A stretch of 64,000 nucleotides of DNA from Oceanobacillus chungangensis (GTDB lineage: Bacteria; Bacillota; Bacilli; Bacillales; Amphibacillaceae): positions 1-64,000 of the forward strand of contig NZ_PIOD01000021.1 in assembly GCF_003369565.1 (NCBI RefSeq), read 5' to 3'. Numbering within the stretch: position 1 is the first letter of the stretch; each line of letters opens with the position of its first letter. Below are positions 53,762 to 61,006 of this stretch, one piece after another. Below the pieces are notes generated by a model. That model was not told where the DNA came from. It ran no database searches and worked only from the letters and a program-made list of their open reading frames with translations. The translations under genes and the position numbers were made by a program.

Positions 53762-54484
53762 CTATAAAGTTAGTAATTTAAAATGTTTCTCGTTAGCAAG
53801 GTGATGTGCTTTTAAGTGATCTTCAAAGAAATTATATTTAATGATTAATTTTTTGAACTTAGCTCCCTGCGAGCCTAATGAATTATAAAAAATCAATATT
53901 AATTCGCTTCTTGATAGCTGAGCTCTTAAAACACCTATATAATTTCTTTTCTCTTCTTCGGTTAAATCTGCTAAGTCAATCAATTTTATTATTCTATACA
54001 AATTCATAAAATAATGGCCAAAAAAATCATAATATTTATCTAAAAATGTATTATAGGTTTCAATTACTTCTTTTTTTTCGTGGATATTTTCCATGGATTG
54101 ACTTAAACGTATTGATAACCTTTGCAATGCGGTCTTTCCTTTAGTATCTTTTCCTATTTCGATGGAATTCACTACTTCTAAATTTAACAATATCATTTGA
54201 AAAAAAATATTCTCAAACCTTTGTAAAGTCATTGTTTTACTTTGTTCCATAAAAACATTTCTAGTTGCTTTTAATTCTTCTCTTTGTAAAGCCAATTCTT
54301 TTTGTTGCATAATGTTAGCCGATACTAATAATAGAAATGCTGCAGCAGATAAAAATGGGGTAGCAGCCTCTCCTAAATATACTGCAAATTTTTGTTCGAT
54401 TAAAAAAGGAATAACAAATGCTGCAATTAACAAAATAGATCCCAATATCATAAAAGTATTTTGTAAATTTACTTTTTCTTTCAA
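53762..54484 (-). CDS. Putative phage abortive-infection protein, AbiC type
   Basis: The 240-aa protein has two N-terminal membrane helices (MILGSILLIAAFVIPFLI; PFLSAAAFLLLVSANIM), a coiled coil, then the helical cytoplasmic core with LQRFENIFFQMILLNLEVV, YYDFFGHYFMNLYRIIKLID and VLRAQLSRSELILIFYNSLG, the pattern of the putative phage abortive infection family (PF16872) as I know it. TTG 54484 follows AGGGAGAAG and overlaps the preceding small ORF's stop, so translation is coupled. By family it may sense infection and halt growth; this is not proven here. Confidence 0.75.
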   Translation of the reverse strand: MKEKVNLQNTFMILGSILLIAAFVIPFLIEQKFAVYLGEAATPFLSAAAFLLLVSANIMQQKELALQREELKATRNVFMEQSKTMTLQRFENIFFQMILLNLEVVNSIEIGKDTKGKTALQRLSIRLSQSMENIHEKKEVIETYNTFLDKYYDFFGHYFMNLYRIIKLIDLADLTEEEKRNYIGVLRAQLSRSELILIFYNSLGSQGAKFKKLIIKYNFFEDHLKAHHLANEKHFKLLTL

Positions 54485-54624
54485 AATTCTTCTCCCTCTT
54501 CCTTCCGCATTCGTTTCACCTTTCCTTGATGTGTAACAATTCTATATTCACCAAATGGTGGTAACACCCTCAATTTAGCTACACCATCGCAAATAACTAT
54601 CACACAACTGGAAGGTATATCCAT
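54481..54624 (-). CDS. DUF3954-like phage/plasmid micro-protein
   Basis: A 47-codon ORF from ATG 54624 reads MDIPSSCVIVICDGVAKLRV, LPPFGEYRIVTHQGKVKRMR and KEEGEEF. The VxxDGV...LPPFGExxIVTHQGK pattern is that of DUF3954/XtrA-like small phage proteins. It sits 12 bp after the replication-relaxation gene and overlaps the AbiC-type start, so four genes (FtsK, replication-relaxation, this ORF, AbiC) form one unit. Confidence 0.65.
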   Translation of the reverse strand: MDIPSSCVIVICDGVAKLRVLPPFGEYRIVTHQGKVKRMRKEEGEEF

Positions 54625-54636
54625 TATATCAATCTA

Positions 54637-55254
54637 TTATCCTATTTTAAACTTAATCTCATTTACCGGTTGTTTAGCCTGCTCCTTCTTCCTTACCTTG
54701 TTCATAAATTCATGTATAGAAGAAACTTGAAACACCGTCACATCTGAATTAATCTCATACCTGGTATCGCTCACCATAATTATGAATGGGAACATGGTGA
54801 ACTCATTAGAATACTTTAAGGCTTCATACCTCTTTATTTTCTGATCCATGACTTTCTGACTGTATAAATTACGTTGAACCTCTATATAAAACTGTTTACC
54901 CTTTATTGTCACGAGTATATCCGGTTCTGCTAATCCTTTTTTATATTTCGGTTCTACTATAAAAGAATCAATTTTGGTATGTTGTTGTAACTGCTTATAT
55001 ATTTCTACGATTTTTAAAAAGTGAGGAATTTTAGTTGAGTTACGTTTCATATTGGATTGTATTGGAAAGTAAACATACGGACTAAATGCTTTGCTAACAT
55101 CGATTTGCTTATCACGTACCAATCGTTTTAATACAATATTGGCGCTTGTTATTGGACTTTTTAAATGCGAAAAATACAAATCAGCTATATCATTTCTACT
55201 CATCACACGGAACCGATGCAAGTCATCAATTAGCTGTAGATCGCGTTTATTCAT
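54637..55254 (-). CDS. Replication-relaxation family protein
   Basis: The protein of 205 aa has an N-terminal winged helix (NKRDLQLIDDLHRFRVMSRN, DIADLYFSH, SANIVLKRLVRDKQID) and a C-terminal nuclease-like half with EPDILVTIKGKQFYIEVQR, resembling an E-PD-ExK arrangement. This is the replication-relaxation family (PF13814), coupled to plasmid-type FtsK genes in Bacillus. ATG 55254 behind TTGGAG is preferred over an ORF opening at 55308; it overlaps the FtsK end by eight bases. Confidence 0.75.
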   Translation of the reverse strand: MNKRDLQLIDDLHRFRVMSRNDIADLYFSHLKSPITSANIVLKRLVRDKQIDVSKAFSPYVYFPIQSNMKRNSTKIPHFLKIVEIYKQLQQHTKIDSFIVEPKYKKGLAEPDILVTIKGKQFYIEVQRNLYSQKVMDQKIKRYEALKYSNEFTMFPFIIMVSDTRYEINSDVTVFQVSSIHEFMNKVRKKEQAKQPVNEIKFKIG

Positions 55255-56437
55255 TTTTAAACAACTCCAATACTTTATTGTAGTCGTCTTGTTCTGGCAC
55301 TGGTTCAATTACTTTGGCAACCTTAAAAGGCTCTAATAGCTTTTTAGCTTTCTTGTTTTCAAGTAATGGGCATTGTATTTCTTGAAGGGAAGAATTTGTT
55401 TTTAATATCATTCTTCCGGGAGTAGTTAGCTTTTCGCTCCCAGGTGTACCTATTATTTTAGCATTGATTGCATCAGCAGTTATAAAACCCATTCTAACTG
55501 TTAAATTCACCTTCAATTTACCATCTAGAAGCTTGCTGTCAGGTCTTTGCATAGATAGTATAATAAATACACCTAGCGACCTTCCTATTGACGATATTTC
55601 CTCTAATATATCCATGATATCTGTTTCTTTTTTCAACAGAACAACCTCATCAATACAAACAATAATGTATGGCAATTTCTCTTTCAATTCATCAATAGAG
55701 TTAACTTCTGCTGCATCTAATTTATCTCCCCTTTTAGTCATCTCTTTCTTTACTTTATTGAGTACAGGTCTTAATGTATCAGCAGAATAATAAACGCCCT
55801 CAACGTGCTCAATTCGCTTAAACAAGTGGAACTCGGAACGCTTTAAATCACCTAAGATTAATTGTATTTCGCTTGGATTTTTTTGTTTAATTAATGTGGT
55901 TAGAATTACCCTTATCGCACTAGATTTCCCACTACCTGTTTCCCCAGCAATAAGAACATGAGGGTTTTTTACTAGGTCAAACGAAAATATATCACCCTCT
56001 AAAGATCGCCCACAAACAATTGGAATCTTTCCTTCCAAGTCTTCAGTCACATCATCATAATTATATTTAAATTTGTGTAGTCCTCTAGGATATACTTTTA
56101 ATACCCCTCTCCTTTCATTCATATCTAAATTAATAAACATTCCAAAGTGTTGTTTAAATACGTATGAACGTTTTTCAAACTCTTCGCAACTTAATCCCTT
56201 TGGAACATTGAAAACGAATGTAAGCCTATTATTTTTCGTCTCAAATTTCAATATTGTTGGGTATACTTTCATTCCATTATTCTCGTGATAAAATTTACCG
56301 TTCACAAAGGACTTATGCAGGATTTCCTTCAGTTTCTTTTCGTTGTATTTGTTCTTTAAAAACACACTTTCAAATGCAGGATAAGACAAGCCCGCAACCG
56401 AAGCACCAACCATGGACCAACCAATTAGTGTTAACAT
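55247..56437 (-). CDS. FtsK/SpoIIIE-type DNA translocase
   Basis: The 396-aa protein has a short N-terminal hydrophobic segment, a central region (GLSCEEFEKRSYVFKQHFGM), then the motor with Walker A IAGETGSGKSSAIR (about 161-174), Walker B IIVCIDEVVLL (about 257-267) and SMQRPDS. It lacks the C-terminal gamma DNA-reading domain. Such short FtsK proteins act in DNA transfer or replication of ICEs and plasmids. AAAGGAGAG precedes ATG 56437. It begins an operon that ends with the AbiC-type gene. Confidence 0.85.
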   Translation of the reverse strand: MLTLIGWSMVGASVAGLSYPAFESVFLKNKYNEKKLKEILHKSFVNGKFYHENNGMKVYPTILKFETKNNRLTFVFNVPKGLSCEEFEKRSYVFKQHFGMFINLDMNERRGVLKVYPRGLHKFKYNYDDVTEDLEGKIPIVCGRSLEGDIFSFDLVKNPHVLIAGETGSGKSSAIRVILTTLIKQKNPSEIQLILGDLKRSEFHLFKRIEHVEGVYYSADTLRPVLNKVKKEMTKRGDKLDAAEVNSIDELKEKLPYIIVCIDEVVLLKKETDIMDILEEISSIGRSLGVFIILSMQRPDSKLLDGKLKVNLTVRMGFITADAINAKIIGTPGSEKLTTPGRMILKTNSSLQEIQCPLLENKKAKKLLEPFKVAKVIEPVPEQDDYNKVLELFKNE

Positions 56438-56583
56438 GTTATCTCTCCTTTATACTTGATTTGTGCAACTTAATTATCTGAACATTTAGCATTGCCCCCT
56501 CGCGCTCCCCCTCAACCCGCTCCTCTTCGTTCCGCTTTAAACAGATTTGTTTTTCTAATTGTCCCATACCTTAATAGATCAAT

Positions 56584-56643
56584 TACATTTGTACAGATAC
56601 ATTTGTAATTACTTTTGCAGCTGCATTTGTAGGTGCTTTTGTA
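56584..56643. repeat. Five-unit iteron-like array
   Basis: Units of pattern T-R-C-W-TTTG-Y-A begin at 56584, 56598, 56610, 56622 and 56634: TACATTTGTA twice, TACTTTTGCA, TGCATTTGTA and TGCTTTTGTA. Spacing is 14, 12, 12 and 12 bp. The array lies in the 312-bp divergent gap between the FtsK operon and the XRE gene. It fits a replication-initiator or regulator binding array; the rest of the gap shows no gene. Confidence 0.65.
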
Positions 56644-56749
56644 TATCTTATGCAGCACCGCTTGTCCAACTTTCCCAAAAATTTGTGAAAGATTCGTATA
56701 TAATTGTGAAAGAGTGGTAAGACTGTTTAAAAAAAAGGAGTGCTGCATA

Positions 56750-56974
56750 ATGTTTGGAGTGGGTAAGAAACGATCTAATTTAGGGAAGTGGTTAGATAGA
56801 AATGGTTATTCCCAGGAGGATTTAGTTAATGCTTCAGGAGTGAGTAGAAATACAATAAGTAAAGCTTGCACTGATCCAGATTATGAACCCAGCACAAAGG
56901 TAATGAAAAAGATATTAAAAGCTGTTAGAAAAATAGATCCCAATATAAGCATGGATGACTTTTGGGATATATGA
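56750..56974 (+). CDS. XRE-type helix-turn-helix regulator
   Basis: The 74-aa protein contains GKWLDRNGYSQEDLVNASGV then SRNTISKACTDPDYEPSTKV, a classic XRE/Cro helix-turn-helix, and little else. AAAGGAG precedes ATG 56750. It is divergent from the FtsK operon and next to the iteron array, so it probably controls replication genes, the nuclease gene downstream, or both. Confidence 0.85.
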   Translation: MFGVGKKRSNLGKWLDRNGYSQEDLVNASGVSRNTISKACTDPDYEPSTKVMKKILKAVRKIDPNISMDDFWDI

Positions 56975-57023
56975 TAAATCACAGAGTGCCCACTTACACA
57001 CCTTCGTGTTTATGGGTATATTA

Positions 57024-57039
57024 CATCCGGTAAACCGGA
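57024..57039. promoter_or_regulatory. Palindromic operator candidate
   Basis: ATCCGGTAAACCGGAT is a perfect 16-bp palindrome located 52 bp upstream of the membrane-anchored nuclease start and 50 bp after the XRE gene. Confidence 0.5.
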
Positions 57040-57090
57040 TAACCTACGGAATAAAAATAGGGTCATATATGGTAAAGTGAGGTAAGGATT

Positions 57091-57507
57091 ATGGATATAA
57101 AAATTATTGAGTATATTGTTTTCTTTTCAATGGCAATCATAACTATAATTTTAGCTATCCGCTTTAAACCAACACCACAAGAGGAAACGACTTATGTCCC
57201 TGACTATTGGAGATGTGAATCACCTATAGAAAGAAGAGTATACCAAGGATTAGTACAACACGGTTTATATCCCGTTCCGCAATATAAACAAGGCAGATAT
57301 AGGATTGATCTAGCTTTCCCTGGTTCGCTGCTTGCTATTGAGTGTGATGGTAAGGCTTATCATTCATCACCAGAACAAAAGGCACATGACAGAAAAAAGG
57401 ATAGGTTTTTAAGAAGTAAAGGCTGGACTGTCTTACGGTTTACCGGAACGAAAATACACAGGGATTTGCCAGGGGTGGTTAGTAAAATAAAGGATAATCT
57501 AAATTAA
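57091..57507 (+). CDS. Membrane-anchored DUF559-type nuclease
   Basis: The 138-aa protein has one N-terminal membrane helix (YIVFFSMAIITIILAIRF, about 7-25) and a DUF559/Vsr-like endonuclease fold: SPIERRVYQGLVQHG, then RIDLAFPGSLLAIECDGKAYH with the D-x-E-x-D/K catalytic set, then DRKKDRFLRSKGWTVLRFTG. Most DUF559 proteins are soluble; a membrane tether suggests action on DNA entering at the membrane or a toxin role. AGGTAAGG precedes ATG 57091. It follows the XRE gene on the same strand. Confidence 0.75.
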   Translation: MDIKIIEYIVFFSMAIITIILAIRFKPTPQEETTYVPDYWRCESPIERRVYQGLVQHGLYPVPQYKQGRYRIDLAFPGSLLAIECDGKAYHSSPEQKAHDRKKDRFLRSKGWTVLRFTGTKIHRDLPGVVSKIKDNLN

Positions 57508-57536
57508 ACTAAAAAAGCACCACAATGGGTACCTTT

Positions 57537-57929
57537 TTAAAAGGAATATCTATTTTCAATCTCTTCCTGTGTATAGTTTTTATAATATCTTTTGTTACTT
57601 TCATGAACAGTTCTTTCGTATTTAGTCATATAAGTGGGAGTTTTATCATGGGAAACTCTACCAACATCTGAATAATCGTTAATATCTTCTTCATTTTCTT
57701 CAGCAATTTTCTTAAATAGTTCACTTTTTAATCCAAAACGCTCATAATCTCTTATTACTTCTTGAAGTTTACCTACTAAAGCTCTAGCTGGTAGTCCAAC
57801 ATGGTAACTTAATCGAGTAGTTTCAGGTTCATAAAACTCCTTTGTTGTACCAATTATTTCCCATCCTTCTGACAAATATTTATGAATATCTTCTGAATTT
57901 ACGTAATCAGCCCTCACATATTCTTTCAT
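57537..57929 (-). CDS. Hypothetical protein, unrecognised
   Basis: A 130-aa protein beginning KEYVRADYVNSEDIHKYLSE GWEIIGTTKEF, with a C-terminus rich in Tyr, Glu, Asn and Lys. The N-terminal piece YLSEGWEIIGT resembles short DUFs in phage proteins; no family was fixed. AAGGAG precedes ATG 57929. Its promoter region carries the same 15-bp element as the RexAB-like operon next door, implying joint control. Confidence 0.6.
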   Translation of the reverse strand: MKEYVRADYVNSEDIHKYLSEGWEIIGTTKEFYEPETTRLSYHVGLPARALVGKLQEVIRDYERFGLKSELFKKIAEENEEDINDYSDVGRVSHDKTPTYMTKYERTVHESNKRYYKNYTQEEIENRYSF

Positions 57930-57989
57930 CAAAACAGTCTCCTTTTTTTAAAAGTATATATATATATATAATTACTATTCAACAAAGAT

Positions 57990-58004
57990 GGACTATTTTC
58001 CTTC
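57990..58004 (-). promoter_or_regulatory. Shared motif GAAGGAAAATAGTCC, copy 1
   Basis: GAAGGAAAATAGTCC (minus strand) is followed by ATCTTTGTTGAATAG and a TATATA stretch 17 bp after TTGTTG, a likely promoter for the gene at 57929. The same 15 bases occur at 59508. Confidence 0.6.
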
Positions 58005-58039
58005 ATGATCAACATAGAAAAGACCTCAAGGTGAGGCCT

Positions 58040-58492
58040 TTAAAGATTTTTTCTTACTTTTTTTATAATTGATGCTAAATTAAAAATTGCTTTGATAAAG
58101 AAAGCAACTCCCAGTAATATAGCTATTTGTTCAATAATAAGTACATATTTATTATTATCCATGTTTTCTAGGAATAAAGCAGCAAGCCCAGATATAGCAG
58201 ATGCAATAAAAAAAACTAGACCAAAATAAATTGTGTTGTAGTACTCGTCCATATAACCAGCTCTATCTGAATTGGCAATTTTAGTGTTGCCTAAGAAACC
58301 AACAATCACTCCGAGAGTTGTGAAAAGAAAGCCAATAAAAATAGAGTTTATTGTTAGAATATCAATATGTTTTATATTTTTCATTGTATCTTCATTTATC
58401 ATATCATTCAACAAAGCCAATATAATTAAGATAACAAGGATTATTAATAGAAATAAATTGCGGGTATTTCGACGAACAAAACGACGAATCAT
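58040..58492 (-). CDS. Four-helix membrane protein, RexB-like
   Basis: The 150-aa protein has four membrane helices (about 11-30, 45-68, 84-107 and 115-140), short loops and basic ends. Between helices 2 and 3 it reads RAGYMDEYYNTIYFGLVFFI, close in place and text to EYGYMTSVVIVYALSFVELG as I recall lambda RexB (144 aa, four helices). RexB is a membrane protein activated by RexA to depolarise phage-infected cells. It begins 14 bases after the upstream gene's stop behind GGAGAGGG. Functional assignment is inference. Confidence 0.6.
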   Translation of the reverse strand: MIRRFVRRNTRNLFLLIILVILIILALLNDMINEDTMKNIKHIDILTINSIFIGFLFTTLGVIVGFLGNTKIANSDRAGYMDEYYNTIYFGLVFFIASAISGLAALFLENMDNNKYVLIIEQIAILLGVAFFIKAIFNLASIIKKVRKNL

Positions 58493-58506
58493 TTTACCCT
58501 CTCCAT

Positions 58507-59460
58507 TCAATACTTTTGCTTACAAAACCTTAATACTTCACTTTTATTTTTATTATACACCTTCACCATTTTTTCATAAATATCTTGTTTTATTAGTTTC
58601 ATATCCTGAATATCTTCATTAAATTCAAAATTAACTTTTTTCGTTAAAGGATTGTTTATCAAACTATGTTCTTGTGTATACTCGTCATCATTCTTTGCTC
58701 TAACTTTAATCTTTGAACCAAACTCTGTGATTTTCCTGATGGCCTGACTAAACATCCCTTTATCGGGGAAGGTATCCTTATTACGCTCTGCAACTAATTT
58801 TACAGTGATCTCAACATTTTTGAGGTTTTCAATGCTCTCATAAGTACTTCGGTCTAATCCAGTTACTTCTTCATTCCACAACCTTGAGTCCGATGGCGGT
58901 AGGGTTGTTTTATAAGTTATGGTACCAATTGAATCTTTCTGACTTAAAAAAGGTATTGCATCTTCAACGCTAACTGCAGCTATTTCCCCAAATAAACTGT
59001 CGTCCTTATATAAATTAGTGAACAGTTCTCCCAGCTTAAGTATTGATGGAGCGGATTGTTCAAACAGATATGATACAATTAATGTTTCCCTATCAATAAG
59101 CAAGTATGTAAATACCTCAAAAATTTGGTCTTTTTTCACATCAATTGGTTTAGAAATCAAAGTTTTACCTTCCCTTATATGAAAAGCCCTTACATCTTTT
59201 TCTTTTCCCAGACGACCAAAAATATACTCATCATTATGTTCTATAACTTCTAATGTTGTGTAATCCGGATCATACTCTTGTTGTATTCTTATGCAGTTAT
59301 TATTAAGTTTATTATTGATAATTTCTTCAAATAAGTTATTTACTTGTTTAATTTCAAGATCATCAAATTGTTGCTCACTTGCTGTACCGGCTTTTTTTAC
59401 AAGTGTCCTTTTAAGTACACTAAGTTGATGGAAATGTAATTTCTTAAATGTTTTAGCCAA
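58507..59460 (-). CDS. Soluble 317-aa protein, RexA-like sensor candidate
   Basis: The protein is soluble with a beta-rich N-terminus. Its C-terminus reads IKVRAKNDDEYTQEH and ends IYEKMVKVYNKNKSEVLRFC; lambda RexA (279 aa), recalled from memory, has ISLRAKDEAGDILTEHY and MAYCYARMKSDILECFKRQ in the same places. It starts at TTG 59460, behind AGGGGGG. Order (soluble gene then four-helix gene) is the same as lambda rexA-rexB. I propose a RexAB-type abortive infection pair; a search is needed to confirm it. Confidence 0.6.
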   Translation of the reverse strand: MAKTFKKLHFHQLSVLKRTLVKKAGTASEQQFDDLEIKQVNNLFEEIINNKLNNNCIRIQQEYDPDYTTLEVIEHNDEYIFGRLGKEKDVRAFHIREGKTLISKPIDVKKDQIFEVFTYLLIDRETLIVSYLFEQSAPSILKLGELFTNLYKDDSLFGEIAAVSVEDAIPFLSQKDSIGTITYKTTLPPSDSRLWNEEVTGLDRSTYESIENLKNVEITVKLVAERNKDTFPDKGMFSQAIRKITEFGSKIKVRAKNDDEYTQEHSLINNPLTKKVNFEFNEDIQDMKLIKQDIYEKMVKVYNKNKSEVLRFCKQKY

Positions 59461-59507
59461 TTATAAAATCCCCCCTATTTATCTACAGTACTAAATTCGA
59501 CAAATAG

Positions 59508-59522
59508 GGACTATTTTCCTTC
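59508..59522 (-). promoter_or_regulatory. Shared motif GAAGGAAAATAGTCC, copy 2
   Basis: On the minus strand GAAGGAAAATAGTCC is followed by CTATTTGTCGAATTTAG, matching the copy at 57990 (TTTGT-GAAT kept). It lies 48 bp upstream of the RexA-like start. The rest of the 219-bp gap up to 59679 shows no gene. Confidence 0.6.
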
Positions 59523-59679
59523 TTTACCAGCCATTAATTTCATCAATCTACAAAGGCAATGGTGATACCCTTGGCAAGTAACTTCACGAAAAAAATTTCT
59601 CAGGAAGACCGGGCAGATGGCTCGACAAACCGCACTAAAGGTAGTTTTAGTTCACAATAGTGGGCATACTCAGAGTTTT

Positions 59680-60336
59680 TCACATTAAAGTTACTTCTTT
59701 CAATTCTTCTATGTCATTATGGTTAACTACATACTCCTTACCGTATGAAAGTTGCTCATACGATAAATTAACTATTGAACCCTCAACAATTGCTAATATG
59801 CTTTCAGGGTAGAATGTTGTTTTATAAACCGTTCTAGGTCCCAGTAGATCATGGTTACGATCCTGAAAGACAAGAGCCATATTAATATCATCAGTCCAGG
59901 ACATACCCCTAGCAAAATATGGTTCGGCTGCTCTATACAATATGATCGGCTTTTCTGGTCTCATTTTATCTTTATTAGATATGAATCCCAACTCATTAAA
60001 ATAAGGTAGCCACCAATCAAAACCGTATAGATTGCCGTCACCCTTCGCTCCCCAAACATAGATTAGGTAAAATTCCTTTTCGTCCCGTGTGAAGGTATTC
60101 CACCATTTTTCTAAGAAGTACTGCTTATCAAAGTAAAAAGCATTTTTAAGCGCATATTCTGGGTTATCTGATTTCTCGCAGGCTTCCCTGGTTCTAGCGA
60201 CCTTTCTCCAAAGTAAGCTTTCTTGAAGAATCTCAGTACCATCATCTTTAAGACCATTTATCATTTTAAACTTGCTCCAGAAAATTTTCATTTTATGCTT
60301 TTCGTACCATTCTTCATAAGTGAGATTACTTTTCAT
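59680..60336 (-). CDS. Protein with ADP-ribosyltransferase-like motif set
   Basis: The 218-aa protein has an N-terminal helical half (TYEEWYEKHKMKIFWSKFKM; PEYALKNAFYFDKQYFLEKW) and a C-terminal domain with PIILYRAAEPYFARGMSWTD, then VYKTTFYPESILAIVEG and YGKEYVVNHNDIEEL. The Arg in YRA, the S-W-T block and the late Glu (KEYVV) follow the R-S-E order of ART folds. Whether the catalytic Glu is really there is uncertain. ATG 60336 is eight bases from GAGAAG. It follows a 30-aa ORF that overlaps its start. Confidence 0.55.
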   Translation of the reverse strand: MKSNLTYEEWYEKHKMKIFWSKFKMINGLKDDGTEILQESLLWRKVARTREACEKSDNPEYALKNAFYFDKQYFLEKWWNTFTRDEKEFYLIYVWGAKGDGNLYGFDWWLPYFNELGFISNKDKMRPEKPIILYRAAEPYFARGMSWTDDINMALVFQDRNHDLLGPRTVYKTTFYPESILAIVEGSIVNLSYEQLSYGKEYVVNHNDIEELKEVTLM

Positions 60337-60418
60337 ATACATCACTTCTCTTTATAATTTCTGCAATATACTCAATTGCTTTCTTTGTGTTTGGAGTACC
60401 AACTACTATTGTTTTCAT
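60326..60418 (-). CDS. 30-aa ORF overlapping the ART-like gene
   Basis: From ATG 60418, behind GGGAGAAGGGATTAT, the codons read MKTIVVGTPNTKKAIEYIAE then IIKRSDVYEK, and end inside the start of the ART-like gene (11-base overlap). The ribosome site is good. It may be a leader peptide that couples translation or a tiny partner protein. No family is recognised. Confidence 0.55.
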   Translation of the reverse strand: MKTIVVGTPNTKKAIEYIAEIIKRSDVYEK

Positions 60419-60557
60419 ATAATCCCTTCTCCCGTCAATTTGTGATATTAGGTTAACATTGAAGGTTGGAATACTGCTAATTAACAGATAAACCAACCTT
60501 TTTTCTTACCATTCTCAATATCTAAGAGTGATAGTTAATCTCTCTATGGGGTACAAC

Positions 60558-61004
60558 TTATAATGCTTTTATATCATCAAATGTAAGTTTCACTGGCTGT
60601 TCTACTTCCACACGTTCGCCAACAACAATATCAAAGTCTTTTCCTACTTCTAAGGATGCACCGTACCCTTTAACGCCTGGTAGGAAGTGTGTAAACCCGT
60701 CAATTCCTTTACGACCAATTGCCCCAGGTACTGCATCTTTAACAATCGCTATTCGTGTCCCTTCTGTTTCCTGTGGGTCATCATAATGGAACGTATATCT
60801 CCCTGATAAATCTTTCATGTTTTCATCGGTCAGCAATGCTAAATCTTGCTTTTTCATCGATAAAACGTAACTTGTTGTTTTACTAAAGAAATGTTTGGCT
60901 ACCATATATTTTGCTAACTCAGATTTCAATACGATGTGGTATGGGTAATAAAATAATGGAGTACGAGATTCTTGTTTTGCCACTTCGATTTCATAATGTT
61001 TCAT
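60558..61004 (-). CDS. Hypothetical mobile-element protein
   Basis: A 148-aa protein (KHYEIEVAKQESRTPLFYYP; GRYTFHYDDPQETEGTRIAI; LPGVKGYGASLEVGKDFDIV). The mixed alpha/beta pattern gives no recognised family. AGGAGGGAAATAATA precedes ATG 61004. It starts two bases after the stop of the upstream gene and ends a run of tightly spaced genes. Confidence 0.6.
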   Translation of the reverse strand: MKHYEIEVAKQESRTPLFYYPYHIVLKSELAKYMVAKHFFSKTTSYVLSMKKQDLALLTDENMKDLSGRYTFHYDDPQETEGTRIAIVKDAVPGAIGRKGIDGFTHFLPGVKGYGASLEVGKDFDIVVGERVEVEQPVKLTFDDIKAL

Positions 61005-61006
61005 TA

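Noticed and set aside
57958-57972. TA-dinucleotide run
   Set aside because: Short simple repeat that forms part of an AT-rich promoter; not a separate element.
58040-59460. Reading the two-gene unit as a Kiwa (KwaA/KwaB) system
   Set aside because: Sizes and a four-helix partner fit loosely, but the gene order is reversed and no DUF4868-like text was recognised; the RexA/RexB resemblance is closer.
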